Shown here one piece after another: positions 1 through 5,844 of a stretch of DNA of 8,320 bases. How positions within the stretch are numbered: the first letter of the stretch is position 1; each line of letters opens with the position of its first letter. The notes beneath the pieces are model-generated. The model was not told the DNA's origin. It made no database searches and was given only the letters and a program-made list of their open reading frames with translations. The position numbers and the translations under genes are program-made. Source of the DNA: Hydrogenophaga sp. (lineage in GTDB: Bacteria > Pseudomonadota > Gammaproteobacteria > Burkholderiales > Burkholderiaceae_C); the NCBI GenBank assembly GCA_018335615.1, contig JAGXRS010000216.1, forward strand, positions 1 to 8,320. The letters run 5' to 3'.

Positions 1-1
1 T

Positions 2-715
2 GTGACCATCCGCACGGTGGACGTGGGGGCCGACAAGCCGCTGGACCGCGGCGTGCGATCGGCCGATGACCACCTGAACCCGGCGCTCGGGTTGCGCGCG
101 ATCCGCTGGAGCCTGGCCGACCCGGCCATGTTCCTGGCCCAGCTGCGCGCCATCCTGCGGGCGGCGGCACACGGCGCGGTCAACCTGCTGGTGCCCATGC
201 TGGCGCACGCGCACGAGATCCGCCAGACACTGGCGCTGGTGGCCCGGGCGCGCGAGCAGCTGGACGCGCGCGGTCAGGTGTACGGCCCGGTGCGGCTGGG
301 CGCCATGATCGAGATTCCGGCCGCCGCGCTGACCGTCCCCTTGTTCTTGCGCCATTTCGACTTCCTGTCCATCGGGACCAACGACCTGATCCAGTACACG
401 CTGGCGATCGACCGGTCTGACGAGGCGGTGGCCCATCTGTACGACCCGGTCCACCCGGCGGTTCTGCAACTCCTGGCCAGCACCATTGCGCAGTGCCGCG
501 CACAGGGCAAGAGCGTGAGCGTGTGCGGCGAGATGGCGGGCGATGTGGCCATGACGCGGCTGCTGCTGGGGCTGGGGCTGCGCAGTTTCTCCATGCATCC
601 TTCCCAGGTCTTGGCGGTCAAGCAGCAGATTCTGCGTTGCGACACCACCCGCTTGGCCACTTGGGCGCAGACGGTACTCGCCGCCGAGGACCCCGCCGCG
701 CTGATGACCGATTGA
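2..715 (+). CDS. ptsI: Phosphoenolpyruvate-protein phosphotransferase (PTS enzyme I), C-terminal part, 5'-truncated
   Basis: Enzyme I takes phosphate from PEP onto its own histidine and passes it to HPr, the first step of the PTS; it acts in the cytoplasm. Only about 237 C-terminal residues are present (family about 575-590), so the PEP-binding TIM barrel is here, while the HPr-binding and phospho-histidine domains lie left of the window. Visible active-site elements are the RTxDxGxDKP start (Arg4), GLRAIR (31-36), GAMIEIP with Glu104, GTNDLIQYTLAIDR (125-138; Asn127, Asp128, Arg138), and VCGEMAGD (174-181) with the catalytic acid Cys175. All expected catalytic residues are intact. The GTG at position 2 is internal and not the true start. 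Many Burkholderiales use this enzyme in a reduced, regulatory PTS, so it may signal rather than import sugar. The paralogue PtsP (EI-Ntr) has the same C-terminal fold and cannot be excluded without the N-terminus. Confidence 0.9.
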   Translation: MTIRTVDVGADKPLDRGVRSADDHLNPALGLRAIRWSLADPAMFLAQLRAILRAAAHGAVNLLVPMLAHAHEIRQTLALVARAREQLDARGQVYGPVRLGAMIEIPAAALTVPLFLRHFDFLSIGTNDLIQYTLAIDRSDEAVAHLYDPVHPAVLQLLASTIAQCRAQGKSVSVCGEMAGDVAMTRLLLGLGLRSFSMHPSQVLAVKQQILRCDTTRLATWAQTVLAAEDPAALMTD

Positions 716-748
716 GCGTCAGGCCCGATCTCGGTTGCTCGCGCCCGG

Positions 749-1588
749 TCAGCGGTTGCGCGTGGCGATGACGGCCGCGCCGATGATCATCACGGCCGCC
801 AGCGCCACCGAAGCACTGGGTTTTTCGCCCTGTACCCACAGCAGCGTCAGCGTGGACAACAGCGGCGTGAGGAAACTCAGCACCCCGATCTGGCGGGCGT
901 CTCCGCGCTTGAGCGCGGCGTCCCACAAGAAAAAAGCCCCACCCAGCGGCCCGAGACCCAGCATGGTGATCAAACCCCAGTCGCGTGCGGACAGGGTCAC
1001 GGCGGGCTCCAGTGCCACGTGGCACAACAGCGAGAGCAGGCCGGACGCGAGCGCGAAGCTGCCGATGGCGGCGGTGGGAAACGCGGTGACGCGCTTCGTC
1101 AGCAGGGAATAGCTGGCCCAGATGAAAGCCGAACCCGCCGCCGGGATGTAACCCCAGGCCCACACCGCTTGTGTCTCCTGGCCGCCGCGCCCCAAAATCG
1201 CCAGCGCCGCACCCACAAAACCCAGCAGGGCGGCCAGGCCATGGCGCGCGGTGAGTGTCATGCCGGGCAGGAACAGCGGCGCCATGACCACGATGCCCAG
1301 CGGCCACAGGTAATTCACCAGGTTCGCCTGCACCGGGGGCGCGTGGCGCAGCGCGATGAACAACAGGAAGTGGAAGCCGAACAGACCGTACACACCCAGC
1401 GCCAGCGTGCTCGCAGGCACCCTCCACTGGCGGACGTCAAAGCGCGAGAGGGGCAGGGCAATCAGGCTGCCGATCAGCAGTGCCAGCCCGGTCAGCAGGA
1501 ACGGCGGCACGTGCGTGAGCGACACCCCGAGTGCGGCCAGTGAGGCCCACAGTGCGATCGCGCCCAGCGCCAGCAGATTGGCCGTCAT
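749..1588 (-). CDS. EamA/DMT-superfamily exporter, YddG-like
   Basis: This is a 279-residue inner-membrane protein with about ten hydrophobic segments arranged as two tandem EamA repeats (roughly residues 4-132 and 148-276), the normal size and plan for the drug/metabolite transporter family. Family-like motifs are LVNYLWP (90-96) in the first repeat, and ALKRGDA (225-231) followed by FLTPLLSTLTLL (239-250) in the second. The NYLWP segment and overall pattern resemble the YddG aromatic amino-acid exporter branch, but substrate cannot be read from sequence, so no symbol is given. The N-terminus enters the first membrane helix at once, which supports the ATG at 1588. The ribosome site is poor (GGGG about 8 bases upstream). 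It converges on the enzyme I gene with only 33 bases between stops and diverges from the AhpD-like gene. Alternatives are export of another amino acid or metabolite. Confidence 0.85.
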   Translation of the reverse strand: MTANLLALGAIALWASLAALGVSLTHVPPFLLTGLALLIGSLIALPLSRFDVRQWRVPASTLALGVYGLFGFHFLLFIALRHAPPVQANLVNYLWPLGIVVMAPLFLPGMTLTARHGLAALLGFVGAALAILGRGGQETQAVWAWGYIPAAGSAFIWASYSLLTKRVTAFPTAAIGSFALASGLLSLLCHVALEPAVTLSARDWGLITMLGLGPLGGAFFLWDAALKRGDARQIGVLSFLTPLLSTLTLLWVQGEKPSASVALAAVMIIGAAVIATRNR

Positions 1589-1667
1589 GCCGGTGCCCCG
1601 ACTTTGGCCGTCTGCCTTTGATCCATGACAAGGAGGGAAAGGACGTTCATGCGGATACTGAGGTGGG

Positions 1668-1673
1668 TATTAT
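1668..1673 (+). promoter_or_regulatory. Possible -10 box for the AhpD-like gene
   Basis: TATTAT lies 17 bases upstream of the GTG start at 1691 and just before its ribosome site. No good -35 box is found at 16-18 bases upstream; the best is TTCATG at 1646-1651, with three matches to consensus. If real, transcripts would start near 1680, which fits the GTG start and not the upstream ATG at 1649. The call is weak. Confidence 0.3.
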
Positions 1674-1678
1674 TTTTC

Positions 1679-1684
1679 AAAGGA
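1679..1684 (+). promoter_or_regulatory. Ribosome binding site deciding the GTG start at 1691
   Basis: AAAGGA sits 6 bases before GTG 1691. The same hexamer stands before atpE and atpH in this window at similar distance. A second AAAGGA (1638-1643) lies 5 bases before an in-frame ATG at 1649, so the start is not settled by the ribosome site alone. Confidence 0.55.
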
Positions 1685-1690
1685 CATCCC

Positions 1691-2056
1691 GTGAGCACCT
1701 TCGACCACAGCGCTCTGATTCAGGACATCAATGCCAGTCTGGCCCCGTTCCGAAAAGCCCAGCCCGAAGCCATGGCTGGCTTCGGGGCGCTGGCCAAAGC
1801 CGCCATCACCGACGGCGCCTTAAGCGCCAAGCAGAAGGAGCTGATTGCGTTGGCCATCGGTGTCACGCAGCGCTGTTCGGGCTGCATCGGCTTTCATGTG
1901 AAGGCACTGCAGCGGCTCGAATGCACCCGTGCCGAGTTCGAGGAAATGCTGTCGGTCTGCGTGTACATGGGTGGTGGTCCGGCGCTGATGTACGCGGCCG
2001 AGGCCATCGCGGCCTGGGACAAAATGCACGCTGCAGCCGCCGCTACCGCCGTCTGA
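1691..2056 (+). CDS. AhpD-like / carboxymuconolactone decarboxylase family protein with CxxC motif
   Basis: This is a 121-residue, mostly helical cytoplasmic protein. Residues 50-69 carry Glu50, then Cys62-Ser-Gly-Cys65 and His69. The spacing E-X11-C-X2-C-X3-H is the proton-relay/redox signature of the alkylhydroperoxidase D (AhpD) core; the histidine between the cysteines in mycobacterial AhpD (CxHC) is glycine here, which is common in single-domain members. Members with the cysteine pair are thought to be disulfide reductases or peroxidases, while true decarboxylases lack it. I therefore favour a thiol-redox role; the substrate is unknown. The GTG start is chosen because the conserved protein seems to begin at the STFDHSALI segment and AAAGGA lies 6 bases upstream. 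ATG 1649 would add 14 residues (MRILRWVLFFKGHP). The gene stands alone, divergent from the exporter and convergent with lipA, with 32 bases between stops. Confidence 0.85.
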   Translation: MSTFDHSALIQDINASLAPFRKAQPEAMAGFGALAKAAITDGALSAKQKELIALAIGVTQRCSGCIGFHVKALQRLECTRAEFEEMLSVCVYMGGGPALMYAAEAIAAWDKMHAAAAATAV

Positions 2057-2088
2057 GGGAGGCGGCTTGGCGTCGCTGACGGGGCCGT

Positions 2089-3126
2089 TCAGACCGCGTC
2101 GGTGTTGTTGTTGTGCATGGGGTGTTCGTGTCGTGCCGAAAGCGCGTTGTGCGCCTGCTGATCCGCGTGGTACGAGCTGCGCACCATGGCGCCCACGGCC
2201 GCGTGGGTGAAGCCCATTTCGTAGGCTTTTTCCTCGAACATCTTGAAGGTGTCCGGGTGCACGTAGCGGCGCACCGGCAGGTGGTGGCCGCTGGGCGCGA
2301 GGTACTGGCCGATGGTGAGCATGTTGATGCCGTGCTCGCGCATGTCGCGCATCACGTCCAAGATCTCGTCGTCCGTTTCGCCCAGGCCCACCATCAGGCC
2401 ACTCTTGGTCGGTACGTGCGGGAACAGCGCCTTGAACTTCTTGAGCAGGTTCAGGCTGAAGGCGTAGTCGGAGCCGGGGCGCGCTTCCTTGTACAGGCGC
2501 GGCACGGTTTCCATGTTGTGGTTCATCACGTCCGGCGGCGCAGCCTTGAGGATCTCCAGCGCGCGGTCGTCGCGGCCGCGGAAATCGGGCACCAGCACCT
2601 CGATCTGGGTGCCGGGTGACAGTTCGCGCGTCTTGCGGATGCACTCGACGAAGTGGCCGGCGCCACCGTCGCGCAGGTCGTCGCGGTCCACGCTGGTGAT
2701 CACCACGTACTTGAGTTTCAGTTGCGCGATGGTGCGGGCCAGGTTGTCGGGCTCGTTCGCGTCCAGCGGGTCGGGGCGACCATGGCCGACGTCGCAGAAC
2801 GGGCAGCGGCGCGTGCACTTGTCGCCCATGATCATGAAGGTGGCCGTGCCCTTGCCGAAGCACTCGCCGATATTGGGGCAGCTGGCTTCCTCGCACACCG
2901 TCACCAGCTGGTTGGCCCGCAGCACGTCCTTGATTTCGTAGAAACGGGTCGTGGGCGAACCGGCCTTCACCCGGATCCATTCGGGCTTCTTCAGTACCTC
3001 GGCCTGCACCACCTTGATGGGGATGCGCGACGTCTTGGCCTGGCTTTTCTGCTTGGCGGTGGCGTCGTAGCTGGCGGCCGGCTGGGCATCCCGCACGGTG
3101 GGGCTGGAGGAATCGTTGGTGCTCAT
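2089..3126 (-). CDS. lipA: Lipoyl synthase
   Basis: This radical-SAM enzyme inserts sulfur at C6 and C8 of the protein-bound octanoyl chain, completing the lipoyl cofactor of pyruvate and 2-oxoglutarate dehydrogenases and GcvH. At 345 residues it is slightly longer than E. coli LipA (321), mainly from a disordered N-terminus. The auxiliary [4Fe-4S] cluster ligands are Cys78, Cys83 and Cys89 (in CEEASCPNIGEC), and the radical-SAM cluster is Cys104-x3-Cys108-x2-Cys111 (CTRRCPFC). Downstream are VVITSVDRDDL (141-151), the MNHNMETV segment (201-208), and the essential C-terminal RSSYHA motif with Arg316 and Ser317. All keep a constant offset of 10 from E. coli numbering. The start at 3126 has only a weak ribosome site (GGA, 7 bases away). 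It is last in the dat-ybeD-lipB-lipA run, 28 bases after lipB. The ending MHNNNTDAV is unremarkable low-complexity sequence. Confidence 0.97.
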   Translation of the reverse strand: MSTNDSSSPTVRDAQPAASYDATAKQKSQAKTSRIPIKVVQAEVLKKPEWIRVKAGSPTTRFYEIKDVLRANQLVTVCEEASCPNIGECFGKGTATFMIMGDKCTRRCPFCDVGHGRPDPLDANEPDNLARTIAQLKLKYVVITSVDRDDLRDGGAGHFVECIRKTRELSPGTQIEVLVPDFRGRDDRALEILKAAPPDVMNHNMETVPRLYKEARPGSDYAFSLNLLKKFKALFPHVPTKSGLMVGLGETDDEILDVMRDMREHGINMLTIGQYLAPSGHHLPVRRYVHPDTFKMFEEKAYEMGFTHAAVGAMVRSSYHADQQAHNALSARHEHPMHNNNTDAV

Positions 3127-3154
3127 GGAAGGGTCCGTTCGAGGGGTCTGGCGC

Positions 3155-3850
3155 TCAGGGCGCGAGCGTGGCCGTCAGCTTCTCGGCCAGCAGGCTGGCC
3201 ACTTCATCAGGTGAAACGGCTACCCCTATTGTAGAAAGTGCCACGGTCTGCAAGCCGGCATACCCACACGGGTTGATGCGGTGGAAGGGTTCCAGGTCCA
3301 TCGCCACGTTCAGCGACACGCCGTGGTAGGTGCAATGGCGGCTGACCTTGATGCCCAGCGCCGCGATCTTGCCGAGGCCGGTGAAGTCAGGGGCGGGTGC
3401 GGCCTCACCGGGCAGGCGTTTCTGCGGACGCTGGGGCAGCAGGGCGTGGCTGCCCGGGTCGTCCAGTCGCACATAAATGCCGGGTGCGCCCGCCACGCGG
3501 TGCCCGGTCACGTCCAGCGCCGCGAGCGTGCGGATCACCGCTTCTTCGATGCGGTACACGTACTCCTTGACGAAGTAGCCGGTGCGCTGCAGGTCGATCA
3601 GCGGATAGGCCACCACTTGGCCCGGACCATGGTAGGTGACCTGTCCGCCGCGGTTGCTCTGCACCACCGGAATGTCGCCCGGCGCGAGGAGATGGTCTTC
3701 GCGTCCAGCCAGGCCCTGCGTGAACACGGGCGGGTGCTCGCACATCCACAGTTCGTCGGGCGTGTCGGTCGTGCGTCCCTGGGTGAAGGCAACCATCGCG
3801 TCAAATGTGGCCGCGTAGTCCACCCGGCCGAGCGGGCGCAGGGTCAACAT
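3155..3850 (-). CDS. lipB: Octanoyl-[ACP]:protein N-octanoyltransferase
   Basis: LipB transfers octanoate from acyl carrier protein to the target lysine of lipoyl domains, making the substrate for LipA. The protein has 231 residues. Signature segments are RGGQVTYHGPGQVVAYPLID (67-86), then GKIAALGIKVSR (160-171) carrying the catalytic Lys161, HGVSLNVAMDL (176-186), and INPCGYAGLQT (192-202) carrying the catalytic Cys195. The Lys-Cys spacing of 34 equals that of E. coli K135/C169. A proline-rich insert at about residues 131-155 separates GIYVRLDD from FTGLGKIAALG and is absent from the compact E. coli protein (213 residues). ATG 3850 is the only start that keeps the full conserved N-terminus (LGRVDYAATFDAM). 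Its ribosome site is poor, and it lies 24 bases after ybeD, so coupled translation is likely. Confidence 0.97.
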   Translation of the reverse strand: MLTLRPLGRVDYAATFDAMVAFTQGRTTDTPDELWMCEHPPVFTQGLAGREDHLLAPGDIPVVQSNRGGQVTYHGPGQVVAYPLIDLQRTGYFVKEYVYRIEEAVIRTLAALDVTGHRVAGAPGIYVRLDDPGSHALLPQRPQKRLPGEAAPAPDFTGLGKIAALGIKVSRHCTYHGVSLNVAMDLEPFHRINPCGYAGLQTVALSTIGVAVSPDEVASLLAEKLTATLAP

Positions 3851-3874
3851 GCCCGCACGCGGCGCCTCAGCGCT

Positions 3875-4162
3875 TCACAGCACATACTTCACCAGCGGGT
3901 GCGTGGTGAGGGTGCGGTACAACTCGTCGAGTTGCTCGCGGCTGTGCACATGCACCGACAGCGTCAGACCCAGGTAATTGCCGGCCTTGCTGGGGCGTTG
4001 CTCGACCGATGCGGTGTCGAAGCCCGGTTCGAACGACTGGGCGATGAAAACCATGGCCGACACGAACTCGCTTGTGTTGCCGCCCATCACCTTGATGGGG
4101 AAGCGGCAGGGGTATTCGATGAGCGACTGCTCGGGGGGAACGTGGCGTGGCGGCGTCTGCAT
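3875..4162 (-). CDS. ybeD: DUF493 family protein YbeD
   Basis: This is a 95-residue soluble protein of the YbeD/DUF493 family. The family-typical opening LIEYPCRFPIKVMG (14-27) is followed by a ferredoxin-like alpha/beta pattern ending in LTTHPLVKYVL (85-95). The fold resembles the regulatory domain of phosphoglycerate dehydrogenase, and a regulatory role has been suggested; the biochemical function is not established. It usually lies directly upstream of lipB in gamma- and betaproteobacteria, as here. The ribosome site GAGG (minus strand, 4170-4173) overlaps the stop codon of the aminotransferase gene and lies 7 bases before the ATG, which implies translational coupling between the two genes. 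Confidence 0.92.
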   Translation of the reverse strand: MQTPPRHVPPEQSLIEYPCRFPIKVMGGNTSEFVSAMVFIAQSFEPGFDTASVEQRPSKAGNYLGLTLSVHVHSREQLDELYRTLTTHPLVKYVL

Positions 4163-4169
4163 GGGCGTG

Positions 4170-4173
4170 CCTC
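4170..4173 (-). promoter_or_regulatory. ybeD ribosome binding site overlapping the upstream stop codon
   Basis: On the minus strand, TGAGG joins the aminotransferase stop codon (TGA) to a GAGG ribosome site 7 bases before the ybeD ATG. Ribosomes ending on the upstream gene would be positioned to reinitiate. Confidence 0.6.
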
Positions 4174-5092
4174 AGATCGACTGCGCCGCTTTGGCACGCT
4201 GGTAGGCAGCGTAGAGCCGCTCGTACACCGGGCCGGGCAGGCCCCGGCTGGCGCCGTGGCCCACGGGCTGGCCGTCCAGGGTGGTGATGGGCAGCACCTC
4301 TTTGGTGGCCGAAGACAGCAGCAGTTCGTCGGCGTCCAGCACCTCGGCGCGGCTGATGCGGCGCAGTTCAAAGCCGATGCCTTCATCGCGGCAGATGTCT
4401 TCGATCAGTCCGAACCGGATGCCCTCAAGCACCAAGTTGTCCTTGGGAGGGCCCATGACCACGCCGCTCTTCACCACCCACACATTGCTGGCGGCGGCTT
4501 CGCTCAAGGCATCGTCGCGGAACATCACCGTCTCCAGTGCGCCCGCATCGGCGCTGATCTGCCGCGACAGCACCGCGCCCAGCAGGCTGGTGCTCTTGAT
4601 GTGGGCTTTCTCCCAGCGGAAATCATCGGCCGTGACGCAGGCCACGCCCCGGGCACGCTGGGCCGCGCTGGGCAGCTTCATCTCGCCACACATCACGAAC
4701 ACCGTGGGCTTCAGCCCGGGGGGCATCACATGGTCGCGCACCGCCACGCCGCGCGTGACTTGGATGTAAATCAGCTGGTTGACCACGCCGGTGCTGGCTT
4801 GCAACGCCTCGATCAGACGGCGGGCTACCTGTAGCCAGGCTTCGCGCGTGAGCGGGTTGGGCATGCGCAGCTCCGCCAGCGAGCGCTCCAGCCGGGCCAT
4901 GTGCTGCTCGAAGCGGAAGATGCGCCCGCCATATGCGGGCAGCACCTCGTAGATGCCATCGCCAAAGATGAAGCCCCTGTCCAGCACGCTCACCCGCGTG
5001 TCGCACAGCGGGCTGTAGCTGCCATTCAGGTAACACAGCGTGTCGGGAAGGAGGGGCGCTTCGCGCAGTTCGGGAATGTCGGGGATGTGCAT
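4172..5092 (-). CDS. D-amino-acid aminotransferase-like PLP enzyme (fold type IV)
   Basis: This is a class IV aminotransferase of the D-alanine / branched-chain / aminodeoxychorismate-lyase superfamily. By homology it would interconvert D-alanine and 2-oxoglutarate with pyruvate and D-glutamate, supplying D-amino acids for peptidoglycan. In 306-residue numbering, YLNG (21-24), SVLDRGFIFGDGIYEV (35-50), AHIKSTSLL with PLP lysine Lys166, and LSEAAASNVWVV with Glu198 (contacting the pyridine nitrogen) are visible. The Lys-Glu spacing of 32 equals that of Bacillus DAAT (K145/E177). The DRGFIFGDGIYEV form favours DAAT over IlvE. I chose ATG 5092 (MHIPDIPELREAP), though neither it nor the in-frame ATG at 5125 (11 residues longer) has a recognisable ribosome site. 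It heads the run into ybeD (9-base gap), lipB and lipA, and diverges from the atp operon. Exact substrate is unproven, so I give no symbol. Confidence 0.88.
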   Translation of the reverse strand: MHIPDIPELREAPLLPDTLCYLNGSYSPLCDTRVSVLDRGFIFGDGIYEVLPAYGGRIFRFEQHMARLERSLAELRMPNPLTREAWLQVARRLIEALQASTGVVNQLIYIQVTRGVAVRDHVMPPGLKPTVFVMCGEMKLPSAAQRARGVACVTADDFRWEKAHIKSTSLLGAVLSRQISADAGALETVMFRDDALSEAAASNVWVVKSGVVMGPPKDNLVLEGIRFGLIEDICRDEGIGFELRRISRAEVLDADELLLSSATKEVLPITTLDGQPVGHGASRGLPGPVYERLYAAYQRAKAAQSI

Positions 5093-5173
5093 GGGGTGAT
5101 TATCGGGCGCGTGGTTCGGGCGCATACGCGCTTCAAGTGTGCGCAGGCAGACAAAAACAAGGAATCAAGTCGC

Positions 5174-5204
5174 TTGACGAACACATCGGGTTACTACGTA
5201 TAAT
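5174..5204 (+). promoter_or_regulatory. Predicted sigma-70-type promoter of the atp operon
   Basis: TTGACG (5174-5179, five of six matches to the -35 consensus) and a perfect TATAAT (5199-5204) precede atpI. The spacer is 19 bases, longer than the usual 16-18. Transcription would start near 5210-5212, giving a leader of about 43 bases before the ATG at 5254. Confidence 0.65.
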
Positions 5205-5228
5205 CAGTGGCTTTGCGGCACTTCTTGC

Positions 5229-5247
5229 GCTTGTAACCTGCTTGTAA
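5229..5247 (+). repeat. Short direct repeat GCTTGTAA in the atpI leader
   Basis: GCTTGTAA occurs at 5229-5236 and again at 5240-5247, an 11-base period close to one helical turn. It lies between the predicted transcription start and the atpI start codon. It could be a protein or RNA site, or chance. Confidence 0.4.
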
Positions 5248-5253
5248 TCTCTC

Positions 5254-5829
5254 ATGTCGACAATGCCCCCGGACAAGTCGACAGCGACGAAGAAAGCAGC
5301 GCAGGCAGAAGCCCCAGCTGGTGTGCAGGCGAGAGCCGCAGGTCTGGCCTGGGATGATGAAGAGACAGATGGGGTGCAAGAGCCCGAATTCAAGCCGCTG
5401 ACGCGCGAAGAGGCGCAGCAGTGGCGGGCCAGCCAGCCGGTTTTTTCTGTCTGGCGGCTGGTAGGGGTGCAGTTGCTTGTGGGTGCGGTGGCGGGTGCGC
5501 TGGCTTGGTTGTTCACCCAGTCCGTGGCCATTGCCAGTTCGGTGGTCTATGGTGCTGCTGCGGTGGTGATTCCATCGGCCCTGATGGCTTATGGGCTGAC
5601 CTCCAGTGCTCTGTTTCGGTTGCTGTCAGGTTTTAAGCAGGCGGCCTTTGCGGGTTTTCTGGTGTGGGAAGGGGTCAAAATCCTGTTGGTGGTGGTCCTG
5701 TTGTGGCTGGCGCCGTCGGTGGTCCCGGATTTAAATTGGCTGGGTCTGCTTGCAGGCTTGGTGGTGGTGCTTAAGGTGTACTGGTTTGGATTTCTGATCC
5801 AGGGCAGGCGTTCAAACAATAACGGTTGA
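5254..5829 (+). CDS. atpI: ATP synthase subunit I (AtpI), Fo assembly protein
   Basis: AtpI is a non-structural inner-membrane protein encoded first in atp operons; it helps assembly and stability of the c-ring. The 191-residue product has a hydrophilic N-terminal region of about 60 residues rich in Ala, Lys, Glu and Asp, then four predicted membrane helices at about 66-87, 91-112, 132-153 and 160-182. Helix 3 holds the family's conserved acidic and basic pair (Glu139 and Lys142, in WEGVK). It is longer than E. coli AtpI (126 residues), wholly through the N-terminal region. The ATG at 5254 is the first after the promoter and has no clear ribosome site; ATG 5263 is an alternative start three codons later. 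Assignment rests on position, topology and the helix-3 motif, since this family diverges fast. The stop is 15 bases before atpB. Confidence 0.9.
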   Translation: MSTMPPDKSTATKKAAQAEAPAGVQARAAGLAWDDEETDGVQEPEFKPLTREEAQQWRASQPVFSVWRLVGVQLLVGAVAGALAWLFTQSVAIASSVVYGAAAVVIPSALMAYGLTSSALFRLLSGFKQAAFAGFLVWEGVKILLVVVLLWLAPSVVPDLNWLGLLAGLVVVLKVYWFGFLIQGRRSNNNG

Positions 5830-5844
5830 TTGGCTCGAACGAAC

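Larger units (their letters stand above)
5093..5253. other. Divergent intergenic region between the aminotransferase gene and atpI
   Basis: This 161-base region is the largest gap in the window and is more AT-rich than its flanks. It contains the atpI promoter, a short direct repeat in the atpI leader, and on the minus strand a GATAAT hexamer (5099-5104) 6 bases before the aminotransferase ATG. No terminator or RNA gene is apparent. Confidence 0.7.

Noticed and set aside
716..748. Terminator between the convergent enzyme I and exporter genes
   Set aside because: The 33-base gap has no stable stem of useful length and no T-run.
618..1427. A 269-codon minus-strand open frame overlapping the end of the enzyme I gene and the exporter
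   Set aside because: The exporter frame has clear EamA repeats and membrane helices. This frame is Arg/Gly/Ala-rich noise that also runs into enzyme I coding sequence.
1655..1677. ATAC...GTAT inverted repeat followed by T-rich sequence upstream of the AhpD-like gene, considered as an attenuator or operator
   Set aside because: The stem is only 4 AT-rich pairs with an 8-base loop; the T-rich part is better explained as a -10 region.
2051..2094. Inverted repeat GTCTGA / TCAGAC over the two convergent stop codons of the AhpD-like gene and lipA, considered as a bidirectional terminator
   Set aside because: The match follows from both proteins ending in Val-stop with the same codons. The arms are 6 bp with a 32-base loop, the inner structure is weak, and there is no T-run on either strand.
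1820..2980. A 386-codon open frame on the minus strand overlapping lipA in another frame
   Set aside because: LipA is unmistakable in the other minus-strand frame with all cluster cysteines. This one is Arg/Gly/Pro-rich out-of-frame sequence that also runs under the AhpD-like gene.
3281..4834. A 517-codon open frame on the plus strand opposite lipB, ybeD and the aminotransferase gene
   Set aside because: It lies antisense to three clearly conserved genes. Its His/Arg/Ala/Gln-rich translation is typical of a GC-rich shadow frame, and it has no recognisable domain.
5830..5844. TTG start for atpB at 5830
   Set aside because: Conserved subunit a sequence begins at the ATG at 5845; the five extra codons show no ribosome site and no family similarity.
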